Below, one piece after another: positions 37,131 through 45,473 of a DNA stretch of 64,000 bases. Both the position numbers and the translations under genes were made by a program. This DNA comes from Salipaludibacillus daqingensis. Lineage in GTDB: Bacteria; Bacillota; Bacilli; Bacillales; Salisediminibacteriaceae. The notes under the pieces are model-generated. The model worked only from the letters and a program-made list of their open reading frames with translations. It ran no database searches and had not been told where the DNA came from. The stretch spans positions 186,001-250,000 of the forward strand of contig NZ_JARZHF010000002.1 of NCBI RefSeq assembly GCF_029891575.1. The letters run 5' to 3'. The first letter of the stretch is position 1, and every line of letters starts with the position of its first letter.

Positions 37131-37793
37131 TTATTCTTTATGATTTCTCTCATCCACGGACTCAAAAGCATATACTTGGCCTTGAGAAAACGAGATGATT
37201 CCATACTCTTCTATGATTTCATTACTTAAACTAAGACTAGATCCTTGTTTTATCGTTGCATTGTCAAGTGGATACCTAAAACCTTTCAAGGTTAAACCTA
37301 TCACCTCATTCGTTAATGGAATAAGAGAAACATAAGAATAACTACTTCTATTCACTCTGTAAGTTCCAGGTCCCCAAATCGTAAATTTATTCCAACGGTC
37401 TTGAATGTAAATAGAAATTCCTTTTCTAACTCCTAACAAAATCAGGTGGGCGTTCATAAATAAGTGATCTAATCTTCCCCCAGTTGCTCCTAAAAGAATG
37501 ACTTGATCAGGCTTTTGTTTTAGTACCCAATTTAATCCGATTTCCATATCTGTTTCATCTTTTTCACAAGGATAAACACTAAGTTCCATCTCCTTGTCGT
37601 CAACCCAACGACGTTCATCATCTGATAAAGAGTCAAAATCACCAAAAGCTTTTACGGGGATAATCCCTGCTTTCAAAAGCAAAAAAACACCTCGATCTAC
37701 ACCAACCCATTTAGCATTAGGATACTGCTTTTGAATGGTAATTACGGAAGGGACATGGTGAGTTGGCCCACCTGCCATTAATATATATGTCAA
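37131..37793 (-). CDS. thiN: Thiamine pyrophosphokinase ThiN (YloS)
   Basis: Transfers pyrophosphate from ATP to thiamine, making TPP. The 220-residue protein has the TPK blocks ILMAGGPTHHVP, VGVDRGVFLLLKAGIIPVKAFGDFDS, and ILLGATGGRLDHLFMN. The start is a TTG at 37793 with AAGGAGC seven bases upstream. It follows thiT at 46 bases, so transport of thiamine and its activation are probably one unit under the TPP riboswitch. Confidence 0.95.
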   Translation of the reverse strand: MTYILMAGGPTHHVPSVITIQKQYPNAKWVGVDRGVFLLLKAGIIPVKAFGDFDSLSDDERRWVDDKEMELSVYPCEKDETDMEIGLNWVLKQKPDQVILLGATGGRLDHLFMNAHLILLGVRKGISIYIQDRWNKFTIWGPGTYRVNRSSYSYVSLIPLTNEVIGLTLKGFRYPLDNATIKQGSSLSLSNEIIEEYGIISFSQGQVYAFESVDERNHKE

Positions 37794-37839
37794 TAAACTC
37801 GCTCCTTCATATGAACCTCCCGATTTACTTGTAGCCTAT

Positions 37840-38400
37840 TCAATAGGATAACGAAGGTTGAACGATTTTTTTGCTAGCATTACTTAAAATGATCACAACC
37901 GCTAAACACACGAGGAGTGACGGGAATAAATAAGATAAATTATATGTGAACGCATATGCTGCTACAGGTGTTCCTTCAGGAGCAAATTCACCAAACCAGA
38001 TAACACCTGCTGTAAAGTGCGAAACAAATCGTAACCCTACTCCCAATATAACTCCAAAAACAATCATCATCGCTTTCCGACCTTTTGTTTGACTTTCTTT
38101 TATCGCAAAAACACCTGCTAAACCAACAACAGCAAAAGCAATAGGATAATCTAAAAGTGCTTGTAGCCAGTGCACGATGAACGAGTTGTACATCATGTTA
38201 ATTGAACCAAAAATCAGTCCAGTCAATACACCCGCTTTCACACCTCTTCGAAATGCCATAATGATTATTGGCACCATTGCTAAAGAGACAGAACCCCCTT
38301 GTGGCCAAAATCTTAATAAAGTCATTAAGTCTAAAATAACAGCTAGTGACGCCATGATAGAAATTTCAGCCATCAACAATGTCGGTCTTACATTATTCAT
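37840..38400 (-). CDS. thiT: Thiamine ECF transporter substrate subunit ThiT
   Basis: Membrane S-component that binds thiamine and works with the shared ECF module (EcfA, EcfA', EcfT, not in this window). About six membrane segments fill the 186 residues. The ThiT signature is visible in LRFWPQGGSVSLAMVPI and VSHFTAGVIWFGEFAPEG, the latter lying in the thiamine pocket. AAGGAGG precedes the ATG. A TPP riboswitch with terminator lies upstream. In B. subtilis thiT (yuaJ) is elsewhere. Confidence 0.95.
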   Translation of the reverse strand: MNNVRPTLLMAEISIMASLAVILDLMTLLRFWPQGGSVSLAMVPIIIMAFRRGVKAGVLTGLIFGSINMMYNSFIVHWLQALLDYPIAFAVVGLAGVFAIKESQTKGRKAMMIVFGVILGVGLRFVSHFTAGVIWFGEFAPEGTPVAAYAFTYNLSYLFPSLLVCLAVVIILSNASKKIVQPSLSY

Positions 38401-38452
38401 CTAACTTCCTCCTTCGTTATTCTCGAACCACAAGTTGGAGGAACGAGCACGC

Positions 38453-38486
38453 AAAAAAACGGCTGTTGTAGGCAACAGCCGTTTTT
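38453..38486 (-). terminator. Riboswitch expression-platform terminator
   Basis: Minus strand: AACGGCTGTTG-CCTA-CAACAGCCGTTTTTTT. It lies just after the TPP aptamer and 52 bases before thiT, so TPP binding should favour termination. Confidence 0.93.
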
Positions 38487-38493
38487 ATCGGCT

Positions 38494-38582
38494 CCACATC
38501 CCTACGCAAGTGCTAACTTACAGGTTCAAAGGGTCGAAGCGGTAAAGCTCCCTCTCAGTCCTTCTTCGGACTCCCCTCGTGG
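38494..38582 (-). promoter_or_regulatory. TPP riboswitch aptamer (THI element)
   Basis: Minus strand: P1 closes CCAC with GTGG; between lie GGGGAGTC, the conserved CTGAGAGG, GAACCTG, and GCGTAGGGA of the THI box in the correct order. Controls thiT, and probably thiN, by transcription attenuation. Confidence 0.97.
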
Positions 38583-38612
38583 TTCATATATTATTTTCGT
38601 GCGTCTTCTATT

Positions 38613-39263
38613 CTACCTTGCTTGTCGAATGCTTTCAATAGCTTCTTTTCGATTCGTTTTACCATATATCGCTGAACCAGCAACTAATACATTCGCGCCA
38701 GCATCCACACAAAGTTTTGCGGTTTCAGGGTTTACACCACCATCGATTTCTATATCAATGTCTTTTCCAGTCGCATCAACAAGTTCTTTTACTTCTCTCA
38801 CTTTCGTCATCACGTCTTCAATAAATGACTGACCACCAAATCCAGGGTTCACCGTCATCAATAAAACTAAATCAACGTCAGCAATAATATGTTTGATTGC
38901 ATCAACTGGTGTTGCAGGATTTAACACGACACCAGACTTCACACCAAGATTATTAATCATATGTATCGTTCGATGCAGATGCGGACATGCTTCTACATGG
39001 ACACTAATGATATCAGCACCTGCTTTTACAAAGTCAGGAATATACTGATCTGGATTTTCAATCATTAAATGAACATCTAATGGTAACGTCGTCAAGGGTC
39101 TAATCGCATCAACAACAAGAGGTCCAATTGTAATGTTAGGAACAAAATGACCGTCCATTACATCCACGTGGATGTAATCCGCACCGCCTTGATCTACTTC
39201 TTTAATCTCTTCCCCTAACTTAGAAAAATCTGCTGACAAAATCGATGGTGCTATTTTTATCAT
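38613..39263 (-). CDS. rpe: Ribulose-phosphate 3-epimerase
   Basis: Pentose phosphate enzyme, TIM barrel of 216 residues. Motifs: APSILSADFSKLGEEI, HVDVMDGHFVPN with metal-binding His and Asp, VHVEACPHLHRTI, LMTVNPGFGGQ and IDGGVNPETA. It starts three bases after rsgA and is the last gene before the thiamine unit. Confidence 0.97.
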   Translation of the reverse strand: MIKIAPSILSADFSKLGEEIKEVDQGGADYIHVDVMDGHFVPNITIGPLVVDAIRPLTTLPLDVHLMIENPDQYIPDFVKAGADIISVHVEACPHLHRTIHMINNLGVKSGVVLNPATPVDAIKHIIADVDLVLLMTVNPGFGGQSFIEDVMTKVREVKELVDATGKDIDIEIDGGVNPETAKLCVDAGANVLVAGSAIYGKTNRKEAIESIRQAR

Positions 39264-39265
39264 CT

Positions 39266-40150
39266 CTAATACCTCCGCTTTTGATTTTTAATTTCTTCTA
39301 AAAATTGCACATAGTGCTTATAACGATGAGGAGCGATATCTCCGTCTTCCAGCGCTTTTTTAACGGCGCAATTAGGTTCGTTGACATGCGTACATTGACG
39401 GAACTTGCATTCGTTAATTCGTTCCCGCATCTCAGGAAAAGTTAGTGACAAATTTTCTGGCAAAATATCTTGAAAATCAAGGGAACTAAAGCCAGGGGTG
39501 TCTGCCACATAGCCACCTCCATCTAGTGGAATTAATTCCACATGTCTTGTCGTATGTTTGCCACGCCCTAAACTTTTCGATATTTCATTCGTTTCAATAT
39601 TAATACCTGGCTTCAAAGCATTAAGAAGAGATGACTTACCAACACCAGATTGACCAGCGAAAACAGATACTTTATCGTTGATAAATGGTTCTAAACTTCT
39701 TAGCGTTTCATCTATATAGATCGATGTTTTTAACACTTCGTATCCTAAATTTTTATAATCCTCAACGTAGCTTATCATTGCCGCCTTTTCTTCGTCTTTC
39801 TCTAAATCAATCTTAGACAAACAAATGATCGGTTCTATCTTACTCGCTTCCACATGAACAAGGAATCGATCAAGTAAAACGGGATTGAACGAAGGTTTTT
39901 CCACAGAAAAAATAAGGATGGCTTGTTCAACATTCGCAATCGGTGGACGAACCAACTTATTTTGTCTATCTTCTAAAGCCATGATGTACCCATCTGTTCT
40001 ATTTTCTGCTTCGAACTCAACCCAATCTCCAACTAGTGGGGTAAGCTTCCGTTTCCGGAAGTTACCCCTAGCTCTACACTGAAAAATACCATCTTCATTT
40101 TCTACATAATAAAAACCACTGAGTGCTTTGACAATTCGTCCTTTTGCCAT
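39266..40150 (-). CDS. rsgA: Ribosome small subunit GTPase RsgA (YloQ)
   Basis: Circularly permuted GTPase in 30S maturation. An OB-fold N-terminus (MAKGRIVKALSGFYYVEN), then the permuted G domain with SKIDLE before GQSGVGKSSLLNAL, and a zinc knuckle (C-x5-C-x-H-x5-C: CKFRQCTHVNEPNC). The ATG at 40150 follows AAGGAGG by five bases and gives 294 residues. In B. subtilis it is a PrkC substrate, and here it sits directly after prkC. Confidence 0.97.
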   Translation of the reverse strand: MAKGRIVKALSGFYYVENEDGIFQCRARGNFRKRKLTPLVGDWVEFEAENRTDGYIMALEDRQNKLVRPPIANVEQAILIFSVEKPSFNPVLLDRFLVHVEASKIEPIICLSKIDLEKDEEKAAMISYVEDYKNLGYEVLKTSIYIDETLRSLEPFINDKVSVFAGQSGVGKSSLLNALKPGINIETNEISKSLGRGKHTTRHVELIPLDGGGYVADTPGFSSLDFQDILPENLSLTFPEMRERINECKFRQCTHVNEPNCAVKKALEDGDIAPHRYKHYVQFLEEIKNQKRRY

Positions 40151-40187
40151 CCTAACCTCCTTCAATCATTTCGTTGACCATTTGTAG

Positions 40188-42215
40188 TTATTGTTCTTTT
40201 AACTGCTCATACGTATATTCATAAGGTGATTCCTCAAATTCATCCTCTCCAACAAATAAGATAAGAAATCCAGAGTCGCCAGGTGCAACAGTCATAGGAA
40301 CATTAAACGTCGTATCTTCACTGATTTCTTCGTCAATGACTTGATTTGGCGTTCGATTTTCCATATCTGTAACAGAAATACGGATTCGATAACTAGCATC
40401 TTCATTTTCATTTTCATTGTCTCCGTTATCACTTTCGGGAACTTCGACAGTAAACGCCACTTCAGTAGAAATAGGTTCTTCTTCTTCTTCCTCAGGTGGC
40501 TCTTCCACTGGTTCAGGACCTCTAGAAAACACAACGTTGACAGTCGTTCTTTCTCGAATTTCATCACCTCTAGATGGCGATTGAGAGATGACTCTACCTT
40601 CTTCTATACTAGGATGATATTCTTCTTCCGTCTCTAAGTCTAGCAGTGGTTGACTGGAAATCGTTTCTAGTACTTCATCCCTAGTCATATTAGATAGATT
40701 ACTCATAATAAATGTTGGTCGCTCACTAACTGTCAATCTTACAACCGTTTCTTGTGGTTGCACCATCTCCCCAGCCTCAGGACTCTGCTCGAGAACGGTG
40801 TCATCAGTATAATCTAACGTTTCTTCATATTCAATCTCAATATCTTGATAGTCAGCTAAATTCTGTTCAGCAAAGTCTTTCGTTTCCCCGATAAAATCTG
40901 CCATTTCAACTGGCTCAATTCCTTCACTTACAACTAACGTAACAACAGTTCCTTCTTTGACGAACTGCCCTGCACTCGGTCGATGAGAAATGACATGATC
41001 TTCTTCTATTTCATCATCAAAACGAACATCTTGCTCAACTTCCAAATTTAATTCAGTCAATGTTTCAAAAGCTTCGTCATAGTGCATCCCTACTAACCCT
41101 TCCGGAATCTCTACATCATCCACATGAAGCCAGCTTGGAATAAGGAAAAACACAACGAAAATCAACCCAACAAAAAATACTAGCGCTAAAAGAGAGATCT
41201 TCACCCAAAATTTTGTCCCTCGTTTTTTAGGAGGGTTCTCATTTTTATTCTCAAACGTCGCTGTTTCTCTCATTTTCGAATTAGGGTGCATCATCGTCTG
41301 ATCATGATCCGTTGTGGAGTCTGCTCCAACAATCGGTACAGCTTTAGTCATCTCTTCGTCAGGGAATTGGTTCATAAATGGTTTTTCATTTGCTCTACTC
41401 GGGTCTAAAATTGTCTGTAAATCATTAATCATATCCTCAGCTGATTCATATCGTAGTGACGGATCTTTTGCTGTTGCTTTCATAACTAGATTTTCTACAC
41501 TTTGCGGAATATCAGGCAGCTGCTCTCGCAATGCTGGCAGTGGTTCTTGTAGATGTTTAATCGCTACTGATACCGCAGTGTCTCCACTGAAAGGGACTTC
41601 CCCTGTGAGCATTTCATACGTCACAACTCCTAATGAGTATAGATCGGACTTATACGTAACTTGTCCACCTCTCGCTTGTTCTGGAGACAGGTAATGGACA
41701 GACCCTAATACAGAATTTGTGTGGGTAATGGTTGCTTCGCTGATCGCTCTTGCTATGCCAAAATCAGTGACCTTTGCAGTTCCATCCACACTGAGCAAGA
41801 TATTATGAGGTTTTAAATCCCTGTGAACAATATGATTATCATGGGCATGCTCTACAGCCGCAGTCATTTGCTTTAATATCCGAACAGTTTCATGAACGGT
41901 CAGTTTACCTTGCTCTTGAATATAGTCTTTTAATGTTTGCCCTTCCACATATTCCATCACAATATAGTAAAGATCTTCTTCTTCCCCTACATCATATATA
42001 TTGACCACATTTGGATGAGATAAACTCGTAGCCGATTGCGCTTCTCGTCTGAAGCGACGAATAAATTCATCATCTTTGGAAAACTGAGATTTAAGCATTT
42101 TCACAGCAACGGAACGATCTAATATTAAATCTTTTGCTAAATATACGTCAGCCATTCCACCGCCACCTATAGGACGGTCTATTTCATAACGGTCATTAAT
42201 TCTCTTTTTACTCAT
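40188..42215 (-). CDS. prkC: Serine/threonine protein kinase PrkC with PASTA repeats
   Basis: Membrane kinase that senses peptidoglycan fragments and controls germination and cell wall homeostasis. Kinase domain residues 10-270: GGGGMADVYLAK, Lys39, HRDLKPHN from 132, DFGIA near 152. One membrane segment at about 338-360. Three PASTA repeats follow (about 366-432, 433-499, 500-566), then a Glu-rich linker and a last beta-rich domain to 675. Its ATG overlaps the prpC stop by four bases. B. subtilis PrkC has the same layout and 648 residues as I recall it. Confidence 0.97.
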   Translation of the reverse strand: MSKKRINDRYEIDRPIGGGGMADVYLAKDLILDRSVAVKMLKSQFSKDDEFIRRFRREAQSATSLSHPNVVNIYDVGEEEDLYYIVMEYVEGQTLKDYIQEQGKLTVHETVRILKQMTAAVEHAHDNHIVHRDLKPHNILLSVDGTAKVTDFGIARAISEATITHTNSVLGSVHYLSPEQARGGQVTYKSDLYSLGVVTYEMLTGEVPFSGDTAVSVAIKHLQEPLPALREQLPDIPQSVENLVMKATAKDPSLRYESAEDMINDLQTILDPSRANEKPFMNQFPDEEMTKAVPIVGADSTTDHDQTMMHPNSKMRETATFENKNENPPKKRGTKFWVKISLLALVFFVGLIFVVFFLIPSWLHVDDVEIPEGLVGMHYDEAFETLTELNLEVEQDVRFDDEIEEDHVISHRPSAGQFVKEGTVVTLVVSEGIEPVEMADFIGETKDFAEQNLADYQDIEIEYEETLDYTDDTVLEQSPEAGEMVQPQETVVRLTVSERPTFIMSNLSNMTRDEVLETISSQPLLDLETEEEYHPSIEEGRVISQSPSRGDEIRERTTVNVVFSRGPEPVEEPPEEEEEEPISTEVAFTVEVPESDNGDNENENEDASYRIRISVTDMENRTPNQVIDEEISEDTTFNVPMTVAPGDSGFLILFVGEDEFEESPYEYTYEQLKEQ

Positions 42216-42964
42216 GAAAGACTCACATCCTTGGTCTCATGACGAACTAATGAAATTGTAATATTATCTTCACCGCCATTATCATTCGCTTGTTCCACTA
42301 ATTTTTCAGCAACGGTTTCAAGTGGTTGATTCGTAGCTATTTGGCTTTGGATATCTTGATCAGACAATTTATTAGTCAGACCATCGGAACAAAGAAGTAA
42401 CACGGATCCATTTTTCCAGCCGACAGTTTCTACATCCACTTCGATCGTTTCCTCTGTCCCAAGTGCTCGTAATAAGACATTTTTTCTCGGGTGGTGTTCG
42501 GCTTCCTCCTCTGAGAGTTGGCCTTTGCGAACCAGTTCACCAACTAAAGAATGATCGTCTGATAATTGTCTTAACACTTCTTCTTCATATAAATAAACTC
42601 GCGAATCGCCTACATTGGAATAGGTAACGAACTCATCTGAACACAAGGCTGCGACTAAGGTTGTCCCCATGCCTTCGCATTGTGGATGACTTTGTGAGTA
42701 GCTAAACAATTCTTTATTCACTTTTGAAACGGTCTCTAATAACCACTTTTCTGCTTCTTTCGGTGTAAAGTGACCGCTAATTTCTTGCCAATGTTTCAAC
42801 ATGGCTTCTTTTGCCATCTCGCTCGCCACGTCCCCAGCTTGGTGTCCACCCATACCATCTGCAACGAGCGCTAACATTTGACCAACTTCACCTTCTGAAA
42901 TAGCACCATTATCTTCATTATGAGCTCTTAATTTACCGATATCTGTACGGAAAATACCTTCCAT
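42212..42964 (-). CDS. prpC: Protein phosphatase PrpC (PP2C)
   Basis: PPM/PP2C phosphatase that reverses PrkC. Metal-site motifs: RAHNEDNGAI, VADGMGGHQAGDVAS, GDSRVYLY, LLCSDGLTNKL, and GGEDNITISLV. 250 residues, soluble. GAGGGG precedes the ATG. In B. subtilis rlmN comes directly before; here rsmB does, with a gap of 71 bases. Confidence 0.97.
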   Translation of the reverse strand: MEGIFRTDIGKLRAHNEDNGAISEGEVGQMLALVADGMGGHQAGDVASEMAKEAMLKHWQEISGHFTPKEAEKWLLETVSKVNKELFSYSQSHPQCEGMGTTLVAALCSDEFVTYSNVGDSRVYLYEEEVLRQLSDDHSLVGELVRKGQLSEEEAEHHPRKNVLLRALGTEETIEVDVETVGWKNGSVLLLCSDGLTNKLSDQDIQSQIATNQPLETVAEKLVEQANDNGGEDNITISLVRHETKDVSLS

Positions 42965-43035
42965 ATCTCTAATCCCCTCATTTCTTTCACTTTTTCCTCT
43001 CTAACTCCCTCAAGCTTAAATACTACAATTAGTGA

Positions 43036-44400
43036 TTACATCTGCTTCATGACCGATGAGATAAAAAAACCATCCGTATCAAATTCACCAGGGAATAGCT
43101 GAATTTTACCAGGTGTTGCTTCCGTTTTTTCTCTCATCACTTTAGGCAAGCGATCAATAAATCCCTCTTCAAAACTAGCGTCTTCATGTTCATTAACAAA
43201 GGTCGTAATCACCCGATCGTTCTCCTCATTATCGATTGTACACGTACTATATACTAATCGTCCCCCTTTTTTCAAAAGGGGCCAAACTGATTCTACAATC
43301 TCTTGTTGTATTGTTGATAGCCTCTCAATGTCCGATTCACGTTTCGCCCATTTTAAATCAGGTTTACGTTGAATAACACCTAAACCAGAACAAGGAGCAT
43401 CGACTAAAATACGATCAAACGTTTCAGATTTATATTCGTCATTCAACTGTCTGGCATCAAATACTTGACCATCAATGATCGATAATCCTAAACGCTCTTG
43501 TTGATTTAAAATCAACTTTACTTTATGTGGGTGTATATCGATACTTTTAATATCACCACGATTCTCCATAAGCTCTGCAATATGAGTCGACTTTCCGCCA
43601 GGTGCGGCACACGCATCTAAAACAATTTCTCCTGGTTCAGGAGCAAGTACGTGAGAAACAAGCATAGAACCTTCGTCTTGAATCGAAAGCCATCCTTTTT
43701 TAAAAGCTTCTGTATTTACGATAGAACCTCGTTCAATTCGTAAACTTTCTTCCAAGTTTGGACTTTCTACTACTTCAAGCCCATCTTCTTGCAATGATTC
43801 AATCACTTCTTGTTTTGAAACAACAGTTGTGTTCACTCGTACGGAATGAATAGGTGTCGTTAGATTCGCGTGGGCTATTTCTTCTGTTTTTGTATAACCG
43901 TATTGGTTTATCCATCTTGTTAGCAGCCATTCAGGATGACTTGTTTCCACTGCCAGTCTCTCTACTTTATTTTCGATCGCATCTACACGAGGTAACTCCC
44001 CTCGTAGCATCGATCGTAAAATACCGTTCACCATTCCTGAAATACCTTTATGGCCTCGCCGTTTTGCAATTTCTACAGCTTCGTTAATTGCAGCATGATC
44101 TGGTATTCTATCTAAAAAAACGAGTTGGTAAACAGTTAATCGAAGCAAAAGGTGAACCCATACTTCTAATTTAATTAACGGCTTCTTTGAATAGGCTTCA
44201 AGATAAAAATCTATCTTTTTTTGCTGTTGAATGGTTCCATATACGATTTCAGTCAGCAATGGAACGTCTTTTGTTGAAACGGTTAATTTTTTGATCGTAT
44301 CATTTAACAGTAAATTACTATAAGCTTGGTTTTTTTCAATTTTTAATAAAACATCTAACGCCGCTTCGCGTACATTCCCTTGAGGCTTTTGTTTACTCAT
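43036..44400 (-). CDS. rsmB: 16S rRNA m5C967 methyltransferase RsmB
   Basis: N-terminal NusB-like RNA-binding domain (about 1-140), then a Rossmann methyltransferase domain. SAM motif DACAAPGGKSTHIAE; the two catalytic cysteines lie in DAPCSGLGVIQRKPD and YSTCTIDNEEND. The ATG at 44400 follows AGGAGA by eight bases; an ATG at 44406 is too near. It overlaps fmt by eight bases. 454 residues. Confidence 0.97.
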   Translation of the reverse strand: MSKQKPQGNVREAALDVLLKIEKNQAYSNLLLNDTIKKLTVSTKDVPLLTEIVYGTIQQQKKIDFYLEAYSKKPLIKLEVWVHLLLRLTVYQLVFLDRIPDHAAINEAVEIAKRRGHKGISGMVNGILRSMLRGELPRVDAIENKVERLAVETSHPEWLLTRWINQYGYTKTEEIAHANLTTPIHSVRVNTTVVSKQEVIESLQEDGLEVVESPNLEESLRIERGSIVNTEAFKKGWLSIQDEGSMLVSHVLAPEPGEIVLDACAAPGGKSTHIAELMENRGDIKSIDIHPHKVKLILNQQERLGLSIIDGQVFDARQLNDEYKSETFDRILVDAPCSGLGVIQRKPDLKWAKRESDIERLSTIQQEIVESVWPLLKKGGRLVYSTCTIDNEENDRVITTFVNEHEDASFEEGFIDRLPKVMREKTEATPGKIQLFPGEFDTDGFFISSVMKQM

Positions 44401-45346
44401 GTGCATCTTCTCCTAACCTCATTCCAACGGTCCACGTATTTCCAGCGCCTCTTACAAACGTGGAAACATCCATCGGCTTCTTTCCTGATGGTTGTACTTT
44501 TGTTAATGCAAGAACTGTCCCTTTTCCACAAGCAATACGAATAGACTCGTTAGTCATCTCAACAACCGTACCTGGTTCAGCATCCGTCTGTTTTGATACA
44601 ACGACCGATTCCCAAATTTTAAATCGTTTACCATGAACCGTTGTGAATCCTACAGGCCAAGGGTTTAACCCACGAATTTGATTAAATATACTCCTTGCTG
44701 GGGAATCCCAATGAATCAATTCTTGTTCTTTTTTAATATTCGGAGCAAATGTAACGAGATCTTGGTCTTGAGGAACGGCTTGCACCTTTTCTTCTTGAAT
44801 CGTTGGAATCGTTTCTTGAAGAAGGTCCGCCCCTAGTCGACTTAATTTATCATGCATTGTCCCCGTTGTATCCTCATCTAATATTGGGATCGCCTTTTGA
44901 GATATGATATCTCCTGCATCTAATTTTTCGACCATATACATGATCGTTATGCCTGTCTCTTTCTCTCCATCAATGACGGACTGGTGAATTGGCGCTCCTC
45001 CACGGTATTTTGGTAACAGGGATGCATGGACATTGATACAACCTTTAGGTGGAATATCTAACAGTTCTTTTGGTAAGATTTGACCAAAAGCTGCAGTAAC
45101 GATTAAATCTGGTGCTACTTCTTTTACCGTTTTCCACTCTTCTTCGTGCTTGATCTTTTCTGGTTGAAACACAGGAATGTTCAACTCTTCAGCAGCAACT
45201 TTCACTGGTGGTGGACTTAACAATTGCTTTCTTCCTTTTGGTCGATCTGGTTGCGTCACAACGAGTGCAATGTCATACCCATTCTCCACAAGCATATGTA
45301 ATACAGGTACAGCGAAATCTGGTGTCCCCATAAATACTATTTTCAT
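44393..45346 (-). CDS. fmt: Methionyl-tRNA formyltransferase
   Basis: Formylates initiator Met-tRNA. Motifs: FMGTPDFAVPVL, the catalytic Asn-His-Asp set in INVHASLLPKYRGGAPIHQSVIDGEKETGITIM, and a C-terminal OB domain. 317 residues. GGGGG precedes the ATG. In most Firmicutes def lies between priA and fmt; it is absent here, and the 127-base gap holds a long inverted repeat instead. Confidence 0.97.
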   Translation of the reverse strand: MKIVFMGTPDFAVPVLHMLVENGYDIALVVTQPDRPKGRKQLLSPPPVKVAAEELNIPVFQPEKIKHEEEWKTVKEVAPDLIVTAAFGQILPKELLDIPPKGCINVHASLLPKYRGGAPIHQSVIDGEKETGITIMYMVEKLDAGDIISQKAIPILDEDTTGTMHDKLSRLGADLLQETIPTIQEEKVQAVPQDQDLVTFAPNIKKEQELIHWDSPARSIFNQIRGLNPWPVGFTTVHGKRFKIWESVVVSKQTDAEPGTVVEMTNESIRIACGKGTVLALTKVQPSGKKPMDVSTFVRGAGNTWTVGMRLGEDAHE

Positions 45347-45407
45347 AAAACTTTATCCCCCTCTTTACTAACTCCACTAGTATCTTTTAGTCTCTGATAA
45401 ATGCCAG

Positions 45408-45450
45408 TGTTGAAGTTGAAATCCGCGAGCGGTAATTTTCAACTTCAACA
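45408..45450. repeat. Perfect 14-bp inverted repeat between priA and fmt
   Basis: TGTTGAAGTTGAAA and TTTCAACTTCAACA flank 15 bases that carry an inner CCGC-GA-GCGG mini-palindrome. No T run follows on the minus strand, so it is not a standard terminator. It is a stable hairpin of unknown role, in the place where def usually sits. Confidence 0.75.
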
Positions 45451-45473
45451 TCCTACGAATATAGATCCTTTAT

